A stretch of DNA of 64,000 nt from Streptomyces sp. HUAS MG91 (GTDB lineage: Bacteria > Actinomycetota > Actinomycetes > Streptomycetales > Streptomycetaceae): positions 4,278,001-4,342,000 of the forward strand of contig NZ_CP159534.1 in the NCBI RefSeq assembly GCF_040529335.1. Reading direction: 5' to 3'. This document shows, piece by piece, positions 1-9,705 of the stretch. Position 1 is the first letter of the stretch. Every line of letters starts with the position of its first letter. The position numbers were made by a program, and so were the translations under genes. The notes under the pieces were generated by a model. It made no database searches. It saw only the letters and a program-made list of their open reading frames with translations, and was not told the DNA's origin.

Positions 1-108
1 CCGCCCGGCATGATCCGCAGCGGTGTCGACGCCCTGCGCTCCGTCGGCATCCCCGGCGACCGCATCCGCCACGACTCGATCGAGGAGCTGGTCGCGGCCG
101 CCACCTGA
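1..108 (+). CDS. C-terminus of a ferredoxin/flavohaemoglobin-type NAD(P)H reductase (partial)
   Basis: Frame 1 is open from the window edge and ends with TGA at 106-108, leaving only about 35 residues. The tail (MIRSGVDALRSVGIPGDRI, then a His-Asp-Ser-Ile-Glu-Glu stretch) resembles the last helix and strand of the NAD-binding domain of ferredoxin-NADP reductase-like proteins, where a residue pattern of the type 'alpha-helix, GxP, RI(x)hE' follows the pyridine-nucleotide site. Streptomyces globin-reductase fusions end this way, but too little is present to tell which member this is. The start lies outside the window. Confidence 0.55.
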   Translation, partial: PPGMIRSGVDALRSVGIPGDRIRHDSIEELVAAAT

Positions 109-148
109 CGGCCGTACGGCCACCGCCCGGCGAAGCGTCCCGGCGGTG

Positions 149-631
149 TCAGCCCAGATCGGGCGCGTGCATCGCTCGTACGCCCTCGATGTTGCCGTCC
201 AGAAAGTGCCGCAGGGAGAGCGGCACCAGATGGACCGAGGCGATGCCGACGCGGGTGAACGGCACCCGCACGATCTCGTACTCGCCGCAGGGCTCGTCGA
301 TCTCGGGGCCGTGCCGCTGGCCGAGGTCCATGGACTCCAGACGGCAGACGAAGAAGTGCTGGACCTTCACCCCGGTGGTGCTCGCGTCCTCGCCGATGTG
401 CTCGACGGTGTCCACGAAGCAGGGCACCACGTCGACGACCTTGGCGCCGAGCTCTTCGTGCACTTCACGGTGCAGGGCGTCCACCACGGTGGCGTCCTCG
501 GGCTCCACCCCACCACCGGGGGTCAGCCAGTACGGATCCACACCGGGTTTGGTCCGCTTGATCAGGATGAGGTCGTCGCCGTCGAGCAGAACGGCGCGTG
601 CGGTGCGCTTGACCACGGGTCGGACGGTCAT
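149..631 (-). CDS. Nudix hydrolase
   Basis: A 160-residue protein starting MTVRPVVKRTARAVLL. A Nudix-box-like segment lies at about residues 35-60: GGGVEPED, then REVHEELGA. The REVxEE core with its metal-binding glutamates is intact. The spacing between the first glycine and the REVHEE core is slightly off the canonical GX5EX7REUXEEXGU, with Asp or Ala where the first Glu is usual. Such proteins hydrolyse nucleoside diphosphates linked to another moiety; the substrate cannot be read from the sequence. The ATG at 629-631 is the only sensible start, because in-frame sequence upstream lacks family similarity. A parS-like palindrome lies about 20 bp upstream. Confidence 0.85.
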   Translation of the reverse strand: MTVRPVVKRTARAVLLDGDDLILIKRTKPGVDPYWLTPGGGVEPEDATVVDALHREVHEELGAKVVDVVPCFVDTVEHIGEDASTTGVKVQHFFVCRLESMDLGQRHGPEIDEPCGEYEIVRVPFTRVGIASVHLVPLSLRHFLDGNIEGVRAMHAPDLG

Positions 632-652
632 GGGAGAAATGTGGCCCGGTTG

Positions 653-666
653 GTTCCACGTGAAAC
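653..666. promoter_or_regulatory. parS-like site, one mismatch
   Basis: GTTCCACGTGAAAC differs at one position from the Streptomyces ParB-binding palindrome GTTTCACGTGAAAC. It lies between the Nudix gene and the end of the lysR gene. Near-consensus sites are known to bind ParB more weakly. Two perfect copies elsewhere in the window make this reading plausible. Confidence 0.6.
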
Positions 667-690
667 ATCCACACCGATCGCCGCCCCCCT

Positions 691-1596
691 TCACGACCAG
701 TCGACGGCAGCGCGCAGCAGCCACTCGTGCGCCCGCGCGATGTGCGGCAGCGCGAAGGTGCCGGTGCGTACGACCAGGAAGTACGTACGCAGCGGTGGCA
801 CCGGAGGATCCAGCAGGGCGACGATCTCGCCCCGGTCGAGCGCCGGGTCGCACAGATAGCGCGGCAGGACGGCCAGCCCGGCGCCCGCGATCACGCAGGA
901 CAGCACCGCCCGCAGATCGGAGACGACGACCGTCCCGGCGACGGCGGGCCGTGAGTCGAAGACCGCGCTCCAGTACCGGGTGACCAGGGGCAGCGACTCG
1001 TGCACCTCGACCACCGGGAACCGCTCCAGTGAGGGCGCCGCGTCGCGGTGCAGCCGGCCGGAGCCGATCCGGGCGGCCCAGCGCGGCGCGGCGACCAGGA
1101 CGTGCTCCTCGTCGCAGAGCGGAGTCGCGGTGAGCAGGGTGCCCCGCGGGCGGGCCGTCGTGATGGCCAGATCGTGATGCCCGGCGGCGAGCCCCTCCAA
1201 GGTCTCCTCGGCCGTACCGAACGAGGCCCGCAGAGCGATGCTCTGTCCGTCGTTCCTGGTCAGTGCGGTGAGAGCGGGGAGCGCGCGCTCCGCGGTGAAC
1301 TCCGGCGGGCCCGCGAGGTGCAGGGTGCGGACGCTGGACTCTTCGTCGAGCCCGGTCTCCGTGATCTCCACGAGCGCGTCGAGATGCGGCGCTGCCTTGT
1401 GCGCCAGCTCGTCGCCGATCGTCGTGGGCGTCACACCGCGCGCCTGGCGCAGGAACAAAGGCCGCCCCAACTGCCGCTCCAGCGTGCGTATCTGGGACGT
1501 CACGGCCGGCTGCGAGAGACCGAGCAGAGCGGCGGCCCGGGTGAACGACCCGGCTCGGTGAACTGTCACGAAGGTGCGCAGCAGGGCGAGATCCAT
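691..1596 (-). CDS. LysR-family transcriptional regulator
   Basis: A 301-residue protein of normal LysR length. The N-terminal winged helix-turn-helix is clear: MDLALLRTFVTVHRAGSFTR, then AAALLGLSQPAVTSQIRTLE (about residues 18-40). The remaining ~210 residues fit the two-lobed substrate-binding domain. The ATG at 1594-1596 is preceded by AAGGGG at suitable spacing. A short palindrome (CTAT-N10-ATAG, 1637-1654) and a BldD-like box (1681-1695) lie upstream and could control it. No divergently transcribed partner is adjacent, so the target and inducer are unknown. Confidence 0.92.
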   Translation of the reverse strand: MDLALLRTFVTVHRAGSFTRAAALLGLSQPAVTSQIRTLERQLGRPLFLRQARGVTPTTIGDELAHKAAPHLDALVEITETGLDEESSVRTLHLAGPPEFTAERALPALTALTRNDGQSIALRASFGTAEETLEGLAAGHHDLAITTARPRGTLLTATPLCDEEHVLVAAPRWAARIGSGRLHRDAAPSLERFPVVEVHESLPLVTRYWSAVFDSRPAVAGTVVVSDLRAVLSCVIAGAGLAVLPRYLCDPALDRGEIVALLDPPVPPLRTYFLVVRTGTFALPHIARAHEWLLRAAVDWS

Positions 1597-1636
1597 GGCG
1601 GTACCCCTTCCCTCCCGGCCTCCGGGCCGCGCTCAA

Positions 1637-1654
1637 CTATAAATATGTCGATAG
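1637..1654. promoter_or_regulatory. possible LysR operator palindrome
   Basis: CTAT-N10-ATAG lies 40-58 bp upstream of the lysR start. LysR regulators bind T-N11-A palindromes of this kind and often autoregulate. The half-sites are short, so chance is possible. Confidence 0.3.
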
Positions 1655-1680
1655 CTTTCTGTCGCTACGGTGATTGGACA

Positions 1681-1695
1681 CTGACACAGAGTCAA
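1681..1695. promoter_or_regulatory. BldD-like operator
   Basis: CTGACACAGAGTCAA fits every fixed position of the published BldD 15-mer NTNACNC(A/T)GNGTNAN. It lies about 85 bp upstream of the lysR start in an AT-richer promoter-like stretch. BldD with c-di-GMP represses many developmental genes. Binding is inferred from the motif only. Confidence 0.5.
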
Positions 1696-1733
1696 CTAGC
1701 CTTGTTTGCGCGGTTCTTCGCGCGCAGAACCGA

Positions 1734-1772
1734 GGACGGTCCGAGCCACGAGGGGGGAGGCTCGGACCGTCC
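1734..1772. terminator. Perfect 14-bp inverted repeat, probable terminator
   Basis: GGACGGTCCGAGCC (1734-1747) pairs perfectly with GGCTCGGACCGTCC (1759-1772) across an 11-nt purine-rich loop. It lies downstream of the leftward lyase gene, which ends at 1844. Streptomyces terminators often lack a U-run, as here. Confidence 0.7.
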
Positions 1773-1843
1773 GTTCTACGTAGTCCGGTACTAGACGGCC
1801 GCGGCGGCCGGCGTGGACGGACGCCGGCCCGGGGCGGTCCGGG

Positions 1844-2992
1844 TCAGCCCGAGGACTCCGCCAGCGCCCGTAGTACGTCCGCCACCAGGTCCTCGGTGTC
1901 CTCGGCACCCGCGGAGAAGCGGATGAAGCCGTCCGCGACGGCGTCCCCGCCCCAGCGACCGCGGCGCTCCGCCGTCGACCGGACGCCCCCGAAGCTCGTC
2001 GCCTCGTCGACCAGATCGAGCGCGTCGAGGAAACGCTCGGCCCGCGCGCGCGTGGGCAGTTCGAAGGAGACGACGCAGCCGAAGCGCCGCATCTGACGGG
2101 CGGCGACGGCATGCGAGGGATCATCGGGCAGCCCGGGGTGGCGCAGGCCCGTGACGCGCCCGCGCAGCGCCTGCGCCACCGCCAGCGCGTTGGCGTTCTG
2201 CCGGGCCACCCGCAGTTCCAGCGTCGCGAGCGACCGGTGGGCGAGCCAGGCCTCCATCGGCCCGGGGATCGCCCCGACGATCTTGCGCCAGCGCCGCACC
2301 GCGGCGGCCGGACCGGCGTCCGCGCAAACGACGTACCCGAGCAGCAGATCGCCGTGGCCGGTGAGCTGCTTGGTGGCGCTGGCCACGGAGAAGTCCGCGC
2401 CGAGCTCCAGCGGTCGCTGCCCCAGCGGCGTGGCGAGGGTGTTGTCGACGGCCACCAGCGCCCCGCGCGCGTGAGCGGCGTCGGCGAGCCGGCGGATGTC
2501 GCAGACGTCGAGCCCGGGGTTGGACGGCGTCTCCAGCCACAGCAGCCGCGCCCCGTCCAGGACGTCGAGCTGGGCGTCCCCGGCGGTCGGCGCGGTGCGG
2601 ACCTCGATGCCGTAGGCGGTGAGCTGCTCGCGCACGAGCGGGAAGACCTGGTAGCCGTCGGACGGCAGGACCACCGCGTCGCCCGCGCGCAGCTGCGAGA
2701 ACAGCACGGCGGAGATGGCCGCCATGCCCGAGGCGAAGGTCAGACACGGCACGGCGGCCGGACCCGGCGCCTCCAACTCGCCGATGGCGCGTTCGAGATG
2801 GGTCCAGGTCGGGTTCTCGTCCCGCCCGTACGTGTAGGGCCCTGACACATCGCCGGGAAGGTGGAAGTGTGCGGCGAACACCGGCCCGGGGAGGGTGGGT
2901 TCGTTCTTCACCGGCTCGGGCAGGCCGGCCCTGACCGCGCGCGTCCCGTCCCCGTTCGCCGGAGGCCGCTCCGTCCCTCCCGTGGCCGTCAT
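1844..2992 (-). CDS. PLP-dependent cystathionine gamma-lyase/synthase family enzyme
   Basis: A 382-residue Cys/Met-metabolism PLP enzyme. Visible signatures are the phosphate-binding FASGMAAISAVL (about residue 85), the cofactor-contacting VAVDNTLATPLGQ (about 180), and the Schiff-base lysine in SATKQLTGHGD (about 208). Family members make or cleave thioether bonds of cystathionine. The likely role here is cystathionine gamma-lyase, yielding cysteine from cystathionine, but gamma-synthase or methionine lyase activity cannot be excluded by eye. The start overlaps the stop of the upstream phosphatase gene as ATGA (2989-2992), implying coupled translation. Confidence 0.88.
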   Translation of the reverse strand: MTATGGTERPPANGDGTRAVRAGLPEPVKNEPTLPGPVFAAHFHLPGDVSGPYTYGRDENPTWTHLERAIGELEAPGPAAVPCLTFASGMAAISAVLFSQLRAGDAVVLPSDGYQVFPLVREQLTAYGIEVRTAPTAGDAQLDVLDGARLLWLETPSNPGLDVCDIRRLADAAHARGALVAVDNTLATPLGQRPLELGADFSVASATKQLTGHGDLLLGYVVCADAGPAAAVRRWRKIVGAIPGPMEAWLAHRSLATLELRVARQNANALAVAQALRGRVTGLRHPGLPDDPSHAVAARQMRRFGCVVSFELPTRARAERFLDALDLVDEATSFGGVRSTAERRGRWGGDAVADGFIRFSAGAEDTEDLVADVLRALAESSG

Positions 2993-3489
2993 GCCGTTCC
3001 CCGCCCCTCCACACCCTCACGCACCGCGTCGAGGAGCCCGTCGCTCGCCGCCTCGACCATCTTCAGGCACTCCTCGAATCCGTCCATGGAGCCGTAGTAC
3101 GGGTCGGGCACGTCGAGGTCGTCGGCCGCGGGATCGTAGGACCGCAACAGCCGCACCTTGTCCGCGTCCCGCGGCGTCGGGGCGAGTCTGCGCAGCGTCC
3201 GCAGATGGCCGGAGTCGAGGGCGATCACCAGGTCGAGCCGGTCGAACCAGTCGCGCTGGAACCGGCGGGCCGTGTGCGCGCTCGTGTAACCGCCCTCCTG
3301 GAGCACGCGGACGGTGCGCGGGTCGGCGCCGTCGCCCTCGTGCCAGCCGTCGGTGCCCGCGCTGTCGACCTCGACGATGCCGTCGAGCCCGGCCTCCTCG
3401 ACATGGCGGCGGAAGACGTGCTCGGCCATGGGCGAGCGGCAGATGTTGCCGGTGCAGACGAAACAGACGCGGAAGGGTGTCGTGGTCAT
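2989..3489 (-). CDS. ptpA: Low-molecular-weight protein-tyrosine phosphatase
   Basis: A 166-residue LMW-PTP. The catalytic P-loop CTGNICRS (CX5R) is at about residues 11-18, and the general-acid loop VPDPYYGS is near residue 128, both intact. Family members dephosphorylate protein phosphotyrosine in the cytoplasm. In Streptomyces coelicolor PtpA influences secondary metabolism, and this gene sits in the matching neighbourhood near ssgA. It overlaps the downstream PLP lyase by 4 bp and is 9 bp from the holin-like gene, so the three genes probably form one leftward operon. Confidence 0.92.
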   Translation of the reverse strand: MTTTPFRVCFVCTGNICRSPMAEHVFRRHVEEAGLDGIVEVDSAGTDGWHEGDGADPRTVRVLQEGGYTSAHTARRFQRDWFDRLDLVIALDSGHLRTLRRLAPTPRDADKVRLLRSYDPAADDLDVPDPYYGSMDGFEECLKMVEAASDGLLDAVREGVEGRGTA

Positions 3490-3498
3490 GGCGGCGGC

Positions 3499-3876
3499 TC
3501 AGTCCTCGTCGGGCAGGACGAGGTTCAGCGCCCAGGAGACGATCGAGATGATCAGTCCGCCGAGGACCGCGGTCCACAGTCCGTCCACGTGGAAGCTGAG
3601 GTCCAGCTTCCCGGCCAGCCACGAGGTCAGCAGCAGCATCAGGGCGTTCACGATCAGCGTGATCAGGCCCAGCGTGAGGATGAAGAGCGGGAAGGTCAGC
3701 ACCTTCACGATCGGCTTCACGATGAAGTTGACCAGGCCGAAGAGGAGTGCGACGACGACCAGCGTGCCGATCTTCTTGGGCGTGCTGTCCCCGGTCAGCG
3801 TGATCTTGTCGAGCACCCAGACGGCCACGGCCAGGGCGCCCGCGTTGGCGATCGTCTTGACTACGAAATTCATCAT
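3499..3876 (-). CDS. Phage holin family 4-type membrane protein
   Basis: About 125 residues with four hydrophobic segments (near residues 8-22, 38-58, 63-85 and 100-118) and a short acidic tail. The fold matches the PF04020 family ('phage holin family 4 superfamily'), which despite its name is common on bacterial chromosomes and has no established lytic role. The start is either ATG of tandem MMNF (3874-3876 or 3871-3873). No clear Shine-Dalgarno precedes it, so it may be translated from a very short leader. It appears to be the first gene of the leftward operon with ptpA. Confidence 0.85.
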   Translation of the reverse strand: MMNFVVKTIANAGALAVAVWVLDKITLTGDSTPKKIGTLVVVALLFGLVNFIVKPIVKVLTFPLFILTLGLITLIVNALMLLLTSWLAGKLDLSFHVDGLWTAVLGGLIISIVSWALNLVLPDED

Positions 3877-3948
3877 GTGTCTGATCGTGGCAGACGACAC
3901 CGGTGACACGGCCGGCGACGAGTGTGAACAGTGGGGACGACGAGGGCG

Positions 3949-4266
3949 ATGAAGGCATTCCGGCTGGACGAACTGGAGGCGGAGCGCGCCGCCAACGACG
4001 GCGCGTACCTGCAGTTCCTGCGTGAACGGAACATGTCGGTCGGGCTCTACGCGCTGGACGCGGGGGAGCACGACCCGCAGCAGCCGCACCAGCAGGACGA
4101 GGTCTACCTGGTGGTCAGCGGCCGCGCCTCGATCACCGTGGGCATGGAGACCACGCAGGTCGGACGGGGCAGCGTCGTCTACGTCCCGGCCGGCGTCGCC
4201 CACAAGTTCCACCACATCAGCGAGGACCTGAGGGTGCTCGTGGTCTTCTCCCCTCCGGAGGGCTGA
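3949..4266 (+). CDS. Small cupin-domain protein
   Basis: A 105-residue single-domain cupin. The metal-binding motif 1 runs through QQPHQQDEVYLVVSGRASI (about 45-63), and motif 2 includes PAGVAHKFHHI (about 82-92), with the expected His and Glu ligands. It could be a dioxygenase, an isomerase or a sugar-binding protein; the substrate is not evident. ATG at 3949 follows a GAGG ribosome site. It is divergent from the holin-like gene, sharing a short promoter region of about 70 bp. Confidence 0.85.
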   Translation: MKAFRLDELEAERAANDGAYLQFLRERNMSVGLYALDAGEHDPQQPHQQDEVYLVVSGRASITVGMETTQVGRGSVVYVPAGVAHKFHHISEDLRVLVVFSPPEG

Positions 4267-4426
4267 CCGCGGACCCGGGGGTTCCCTAAGGGTCGGGTCA
4301 GGGGAGGACAAGGGCTCGCGGGCCCCCGTTCGCGGGTCCGGCGTGCCAGCATTCATGGCAGGAAGACAGCAGCGTCCCGACGTGGGGCCTCGGAGGGGTC
4401 CCGGCTCGGGACACGGAGAAGGAGCG

Positions 4427-4651
4427 ATGGCGATGCGGGAGATATTCGCGGGCATGCCGTGGTGGGTGAAGTGGGTCGCGGTGCCGGTCATCGCCCTGGT
4501 CGTGTTCGGCGGGCTGATCGCCAGCGTCGTCGGCTTCGTGGTCTGGCTGCTCTTCAAGGTGCTGATCTTCGCCGCGCTGGTCGGCGGACTGATCTATCTC
4601 GTACGGCGGTTCATGGCGGGCTCCTCGTCCTCGCGAGGCAGCGACTGGTGA
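4427..4651 (+). CDS. Small membrane protein, DUF5326-like
   Basis: A 74-residue protein with two adjacent hydrophobic segments (about residues 13-35 and 38-60) and a short basic/Ser-rich tail. It looks like the Streptomyces DUF5326 family found beside ssgR; function is unknown. Two in-frame ATGs (4427 and 4433) both have a GGAG within range (4415 and 4421), so the exact start is uncertain by two residues. Confidence 0.75.
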   Translation: MAMREIFAGMPWWVKWVAVPVIALVVFGGLIASVVGFVVWLLFKVLIFAALVGGLIYLVRRFMAGSSSSRGSDW

Positions 4652-4815
4652 TCGCGGGGCACGTCCTCGCGCGGTGAACCGGTTCGCACGACCGGGGGAA
4701 GTTTCGGTTCCGGGCCCGACCAGGCGGTGGCCAAGGGCTAAAGTCCAGAATCCGACTGCTTTGCCCCCGTGAGCCCCGGATACGCGGGGGGACCCATGCG
4801 CACCGGGAGTACACC

Positions 4816-5595
4816 TTGGCCACGGCTGATCCCGCACCCGCCACCCCGCAGACGACGCTCATCGGCTCCGTCCAGAGAGCGATGCGTCTGCTCGAAGCGG
4901 TCGCCTCGCACGACGAGGGGGCGCCCGCCAAGCAGCTCGCGAGGGAGGCGGGCCTCGCCCTGCCCACGGCTTACCACCTGCTGCGCACGCTCACCCACGA
5001 GGGATACCTCCGCAAGGAGAAGGGCGTCTTCGTCTTCGGCGACGCAACCGAGCGTCTGAGCAGCAGCGGAGCGCAGCAGAAACGTCGCAGCATGATCATC
5101 GAGGCGATGGAGCACTGGCGCGACACGCTGGGCGTGCCGGTCTACTTCGCGGTCTACCGCGACGGCGAGATCGAGGTCGTCGCGGTCGCCGACACTCCGG
5201 CCAGTCCGGCCGTCGAGGAATGGGCCGACTTCCGTGAGACGGGCCATGCCCACGCCGTGGGCCAGTGCCTGCTCTCCCAGCTCGGCGAGGCCGCGCGCAG
5301 GGACCATCTCGACCGCTATCCCGTCTCCTCCCTCACCCCCTACTCGCCGCGCGACGACGTCGCTCTCCTGCGGAAACTCGGTGCGCTTGAGCGCATGGAG
5401 CCGGTCGTGGAGCGGCAGGAGTACGCGCTCGGCTCGGCCTGCGCCGCGTTCCCGATCACTGTCGGTTCCACCGCCGCGACGTTGGCCATTTCTCTCCCTT
5501 CCCATCAGTTCGAGAAGCTGCTTCCCGCGGCCCGTCAGTTGCAGAGCGAGATCGGCAGGCTGGTAGGGACACTCGCCTTCTCTATCAGCATCTGA
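4816..5595 (+). CDS. ssgR: SsgR, IclR-type activator of ssgA
   Basis: A 259-residue IclR-family regulator. The N-terminal winged helix covers about residues 16-75 (AKQLAREAGLALPTAYHLLR is the helix-turn-helix), followed by a ligand-binding IclR domain. In S. coelicolor SsgR is the direct activator of ssgA, and here the gene lies immediately upstream of ssgA in the same orientation, which fixes the identification. The apparent start is TTG at 4816 with GGGAG about 7 bp ahead. Transcription into ssgA is separated by a 100-bp gap where ssgA's own promoter would lie. Confidence 0.92.
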   Translation: MATADPAPATPQTTLIGSVQRAMRLLEAVASHDEGAPAKQLAREAGLALPTAYHLLRTLTHEGYLRKEKGVFVFGDATERLSSSGAQQKRRSMIIEAMEHWRDTLGVPVYFAVYRDGEIEVVAVADTPASPAVEEWADFRETGHAHAVGQCLLSQLGEAARRDHLDRYPVSSLTPYSPRDDVALLRKLGALERMEPVVERQEYALGSACAAFPITVGSTAATLAISLPSHQFEKLLPAARQLQSEIGRLVGTLAFSISI

Positions 5596-5695
5596 AAACT
5601 CACTCCTTGTGATCCCCCGTGTACGTTGAGCAAGATGCCAGCAGTGTCAGGAAGGTCATTCCTGGCCAATCGACGGCAAGTTGACGGGGTAGGCG

Positions 5696-6163
5696 ATGCG
5701 CGAGTCGGTACAAGCAGTCCAGGCAGAAGTCATGATGAGCTTCCTCGTCTCCGAGGAGCTCGCTTTCCGTATTCCGGTGGAGCTCCGATACGAGTCCACC
5801 GATCCGTACGCGGTGCGGCTGACCTTCCATCTCCCAGGTGACGCGCCCGTGACCTGGGCGTTCGGCCGAGAGCTCCTCGTCGACGGGGTCAACGGCGCGA
5901 CCGGCGACGGCGATGTGCGGGTCTCCCCCGTGGAGCCGGCGGGCGGTGGGGTCACCACCGAGCTGCCCGGCGAGGTCCACATCAGGCTCCAGGTCGGCAG
6001 CGATCAGGCGCTGTTCCGGGCCGGGGTCGCGCCGATCATCGCCTTCCTCGACCGCACCGACAAGCTGGTGCCGCTCGGTCACGAGCAGGCGCTCGCCGAC
6101 TTCGAGGCCGACCTCGACGAGGCGCTCGACCGGATCCTGGCCGAGGAGCAGAGCGCCGGCTGA
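5696..6163 (+). CDS. ssgA: SsgA, sporulation-specific cell division protein
   Basis: A 155-residue SALP-family protein. It matches remembered SsgA sequence almost throughout: the N-terminal MRESVQA, VSEELAFRIPVELRYE, the core LTFHLPGDAPVTWAFGREL, the conserved QVGSDQALFR and the C-terminal DEALDRILAEEQSAG. SsgA localises to septation and branching sites and controls SsgB-FtsZ-dependent sporulation division. Relative to S. coelicolor as recalled, the N-terminus carries an extra VQA and the central loop is longer and Gly-rich. Start ATG 5696 has only a weak GGGGTAGG ribosome site. Confidence 0.96.
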   Translation: MRESVQAVQAEVMMSFLVSEELAFRIPVELRYESTDPYAVRLTFHLPGDAPVTWAFGRELLVDGVNGATGDGDVRVSPVEPAGGGVTTELPGEVHIRLQVGSDQALFRAGVAPIIAFLDRTDKLVPLGHEQALADFEADLDEALDRILAEEQSAG

Positions 6164-6235
6164 CTCCCCCTCGCCTGGCCTCGACGACCTCGACGGAACG
6201 CTTCAGCAGCGCGGTGCACCCGAGCAGTACCGCGC

Positions 6236-7603
6236 TCACACCTTGCGTCGTCGGCCTCTGCCACCGCGTGCAGGAGCGGTTCCGGCAGGGGCCTGGGGGC
6301 CCGGGCGGTCGGCGGAGACCACCAGGGCGGCCAGCGCCGTCGTCACCGGCACGGAGGCGACCAGGCCGATCGAGCCGACCAGCGTGCGGACGATCTCCTC
6401 GGCCACCAGCTCGCTGTTGGCCACGTCCGACACGCTGCTCTGCGCGATCGAGAACAGCAGCAGCAGCGGCAGCGCCGCGCCCGCGTACGCCAGGACCAGG
6501 GTGTTGACGACCGACGCGATGTGGTCGCGGCCGATCCGGATGCCCGCGCGGTACAGTCCCCGCCAGCCCATCGACGGGTTGGCCTCGTGCAGTTCCCAGA
6601 CCGCCGAGGTCTGGGTGACCGTCACGTCGTCGAGCACCCCGAGCGAGCCGATGATGACGCCGGCCAGCAGCAGGCCGCTCATGTCGATGTGCGGATACAG
6701 CCCGTGGATCAGACCGGTGTTGTCGTCCGTGTTGCCGGTCAGCGCGGCCCAGCCGATGAAGAGCGAGCCCAGCAGACCGATGAGCACCAGGGAGACCAGG
6801 GTGCCCAGGACGGCGACGGAGGTTCTCGCCGACAGACCGTGGCACATGTAGAGCGCGATCAGCATGATGGCGCTGGCCCCGACGACCGCCACCACCAGGG
6901 GATTCGAGCCCTGGAGGATCGCGGGCAGGATGAACAGCGTCAGCACCCCGAAGCTGACCGCGAGCGCGACCAGCGCCATGACGCCCCGCATACGGCCGAC
7001 CAGCACCACGGCCAGGGCGAAGATCCCGGCCAGCAGCACCATCGGGATCTTGCGGTTCACATCGGTGACCGAGTACTGCAGATTCTCCGGGGCGTCCGGC
7101 GCGTAGGCAACGATCACCTTCTGGCCCTGGTGCAACTGGCGCGGCGAGTCCGGCTGGACCACCTCCGTGAACGTACGGCCCTTGTCCTTGCCGGTGTCGA
7201 TGCGGATCGTCGCGTTCTCGCAGGTGCCGCGGGCCTGTTGCTGCGCGGCGGAGCCCTCGGCCGTGGAGGTGTCGCCGGTCGGGGTGTCCCCCGAGGCGTT
7301 CACGGACGCGCAGGGGACCTTCTCGACCTGGGCCACCGTGGCCTGCTGCGTCTGGCGGTCGAAGCCGACTCCGGTGCGCTCGTGGGGCGGTGCGCCGCCG
7401 GGCCACAGCACCGCGAGCCCCACCACCACCGCGACGGAGAACGGGATCAGGACCGCCGCGATGACCTTCCGCAGATGCCTGGAGACCGGTGCGGCCGGGC
7501 CGTGGCTGTGGGAGTGGCCGTGGGAATGGCCGTGCCCCTCCCCGGACGGGCCGTTTCCGTGGGGTGGTTGGGGCGGGGGAGGCGGTTGCTGGGTGGTGGT
7601 CAC
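6236..7603 (-). CDS. YibE/F family integral membrane protein
   Basis: A 455-residue protein with a cytoplasmic N-terminus rich in Pro and a His/Gly run (GHGHSHGHSHSHG, about residues 24-36), one hydrophobic segment near residues 48-70, an extracytoplasmic domain to about 180, then seven or more membrane segments. The polytopic part, with EANPSMGWRGLY and ASVVNTLVLAYAGAALPLLL, is typical of YibE/F (PF07907). Function is unsettled; transport is suspected. The His-rich tail suggests metal contact, which is inference. GTG start at 7601-7603; the gene is divergent from thiC. Confidence 0.85.
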   Translation of the reverse strand: MTTTQQPPPPPQPPHGNGPSGEGHGHSHGHSHSHGPAAPVSRHLRKVIAAVLIPFSVAVVVGLAVLWPGGAPPHERTGVGFDRQTQQATVAQVEKVPCASVNASGDTPTGDTSTAEGSAAQQQARGTCENATIRIDTGKDKGRTFTEVVQPDSPRQLHQGQKVIVAYAPDAPENLQYSVTDVNRKIPMVLLAGIFALAVVLVGRMRGVMALVALAVSFGVLTLFILPAILQGSNPLVVAVVGASAIMLIALYMCHGLSARTSVAVLGTLVSLVLIGLLGSLFIGWAALTGNTDDNTGLIHGLYPHIDMSGLLLAGVIIGSLGVLDDVTVTQTSAVWELHEANPSMGWRGLYRAGIRIGRDHIASVVNTLVLAYAGAALPLLLLFSIAQSSVSDVANSELVAEEIVRTLVGSIGLVASVPVTTALAALVVSADRPGPQAPAGTAPARGGRGRRRKV

Positions 7604-7638
7604 CGACCGATCATCGCAAGAACGACAGGGGCCCTCTG

Positions 7639-7666
7639 TTCAACGCGTCCGAAGGGGCGCTAGCGT
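7639..7666 (+). promoter_or_regulatory. Possible thiC promoter
   Basis: TTCAAC (7639-7644) and TAGCGT (7661-7666) are separated by 16 bp and lie just upstream of the riboswitch, a reasonable fit to the HrdB-type promoter pattern. There is no experimental support. Confidence 0.4.
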
Positions 7667-7682
7667 GGAGGCACCTTTGCAC

Positions 7683-9617
<1,935 letters not shown>

Positions 9618-9639
9618 GCCGCGCCCGCGCGCACGACTA

Positions 9640-9673
9640 CGGCTCGGGGCTTCGTGCACAGCGCCCCGAGCCG
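9640..9673 (+). terminator. Probable thiC terminator
   Basis: CGGCTCGGGGC (9640-9650) pairs with GCCCCGAGCCG (9663-9673), an 11-bp GC-rich stem 22 bp after the thiC stop and before the convergent membrane-protein gene. Confidence 0.75.
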
Positions 9674-9705
9674 AGGTCACGGCCTTCGTGCTCCCCGCCG
9701 GACGG

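Noticed and set aside
3499..3876. Holin-like protein considered as a phage lysis gene
   Set aside because: It belongs to a chromosomal membrane family with a misleading name and sits beside housekeeping genes.
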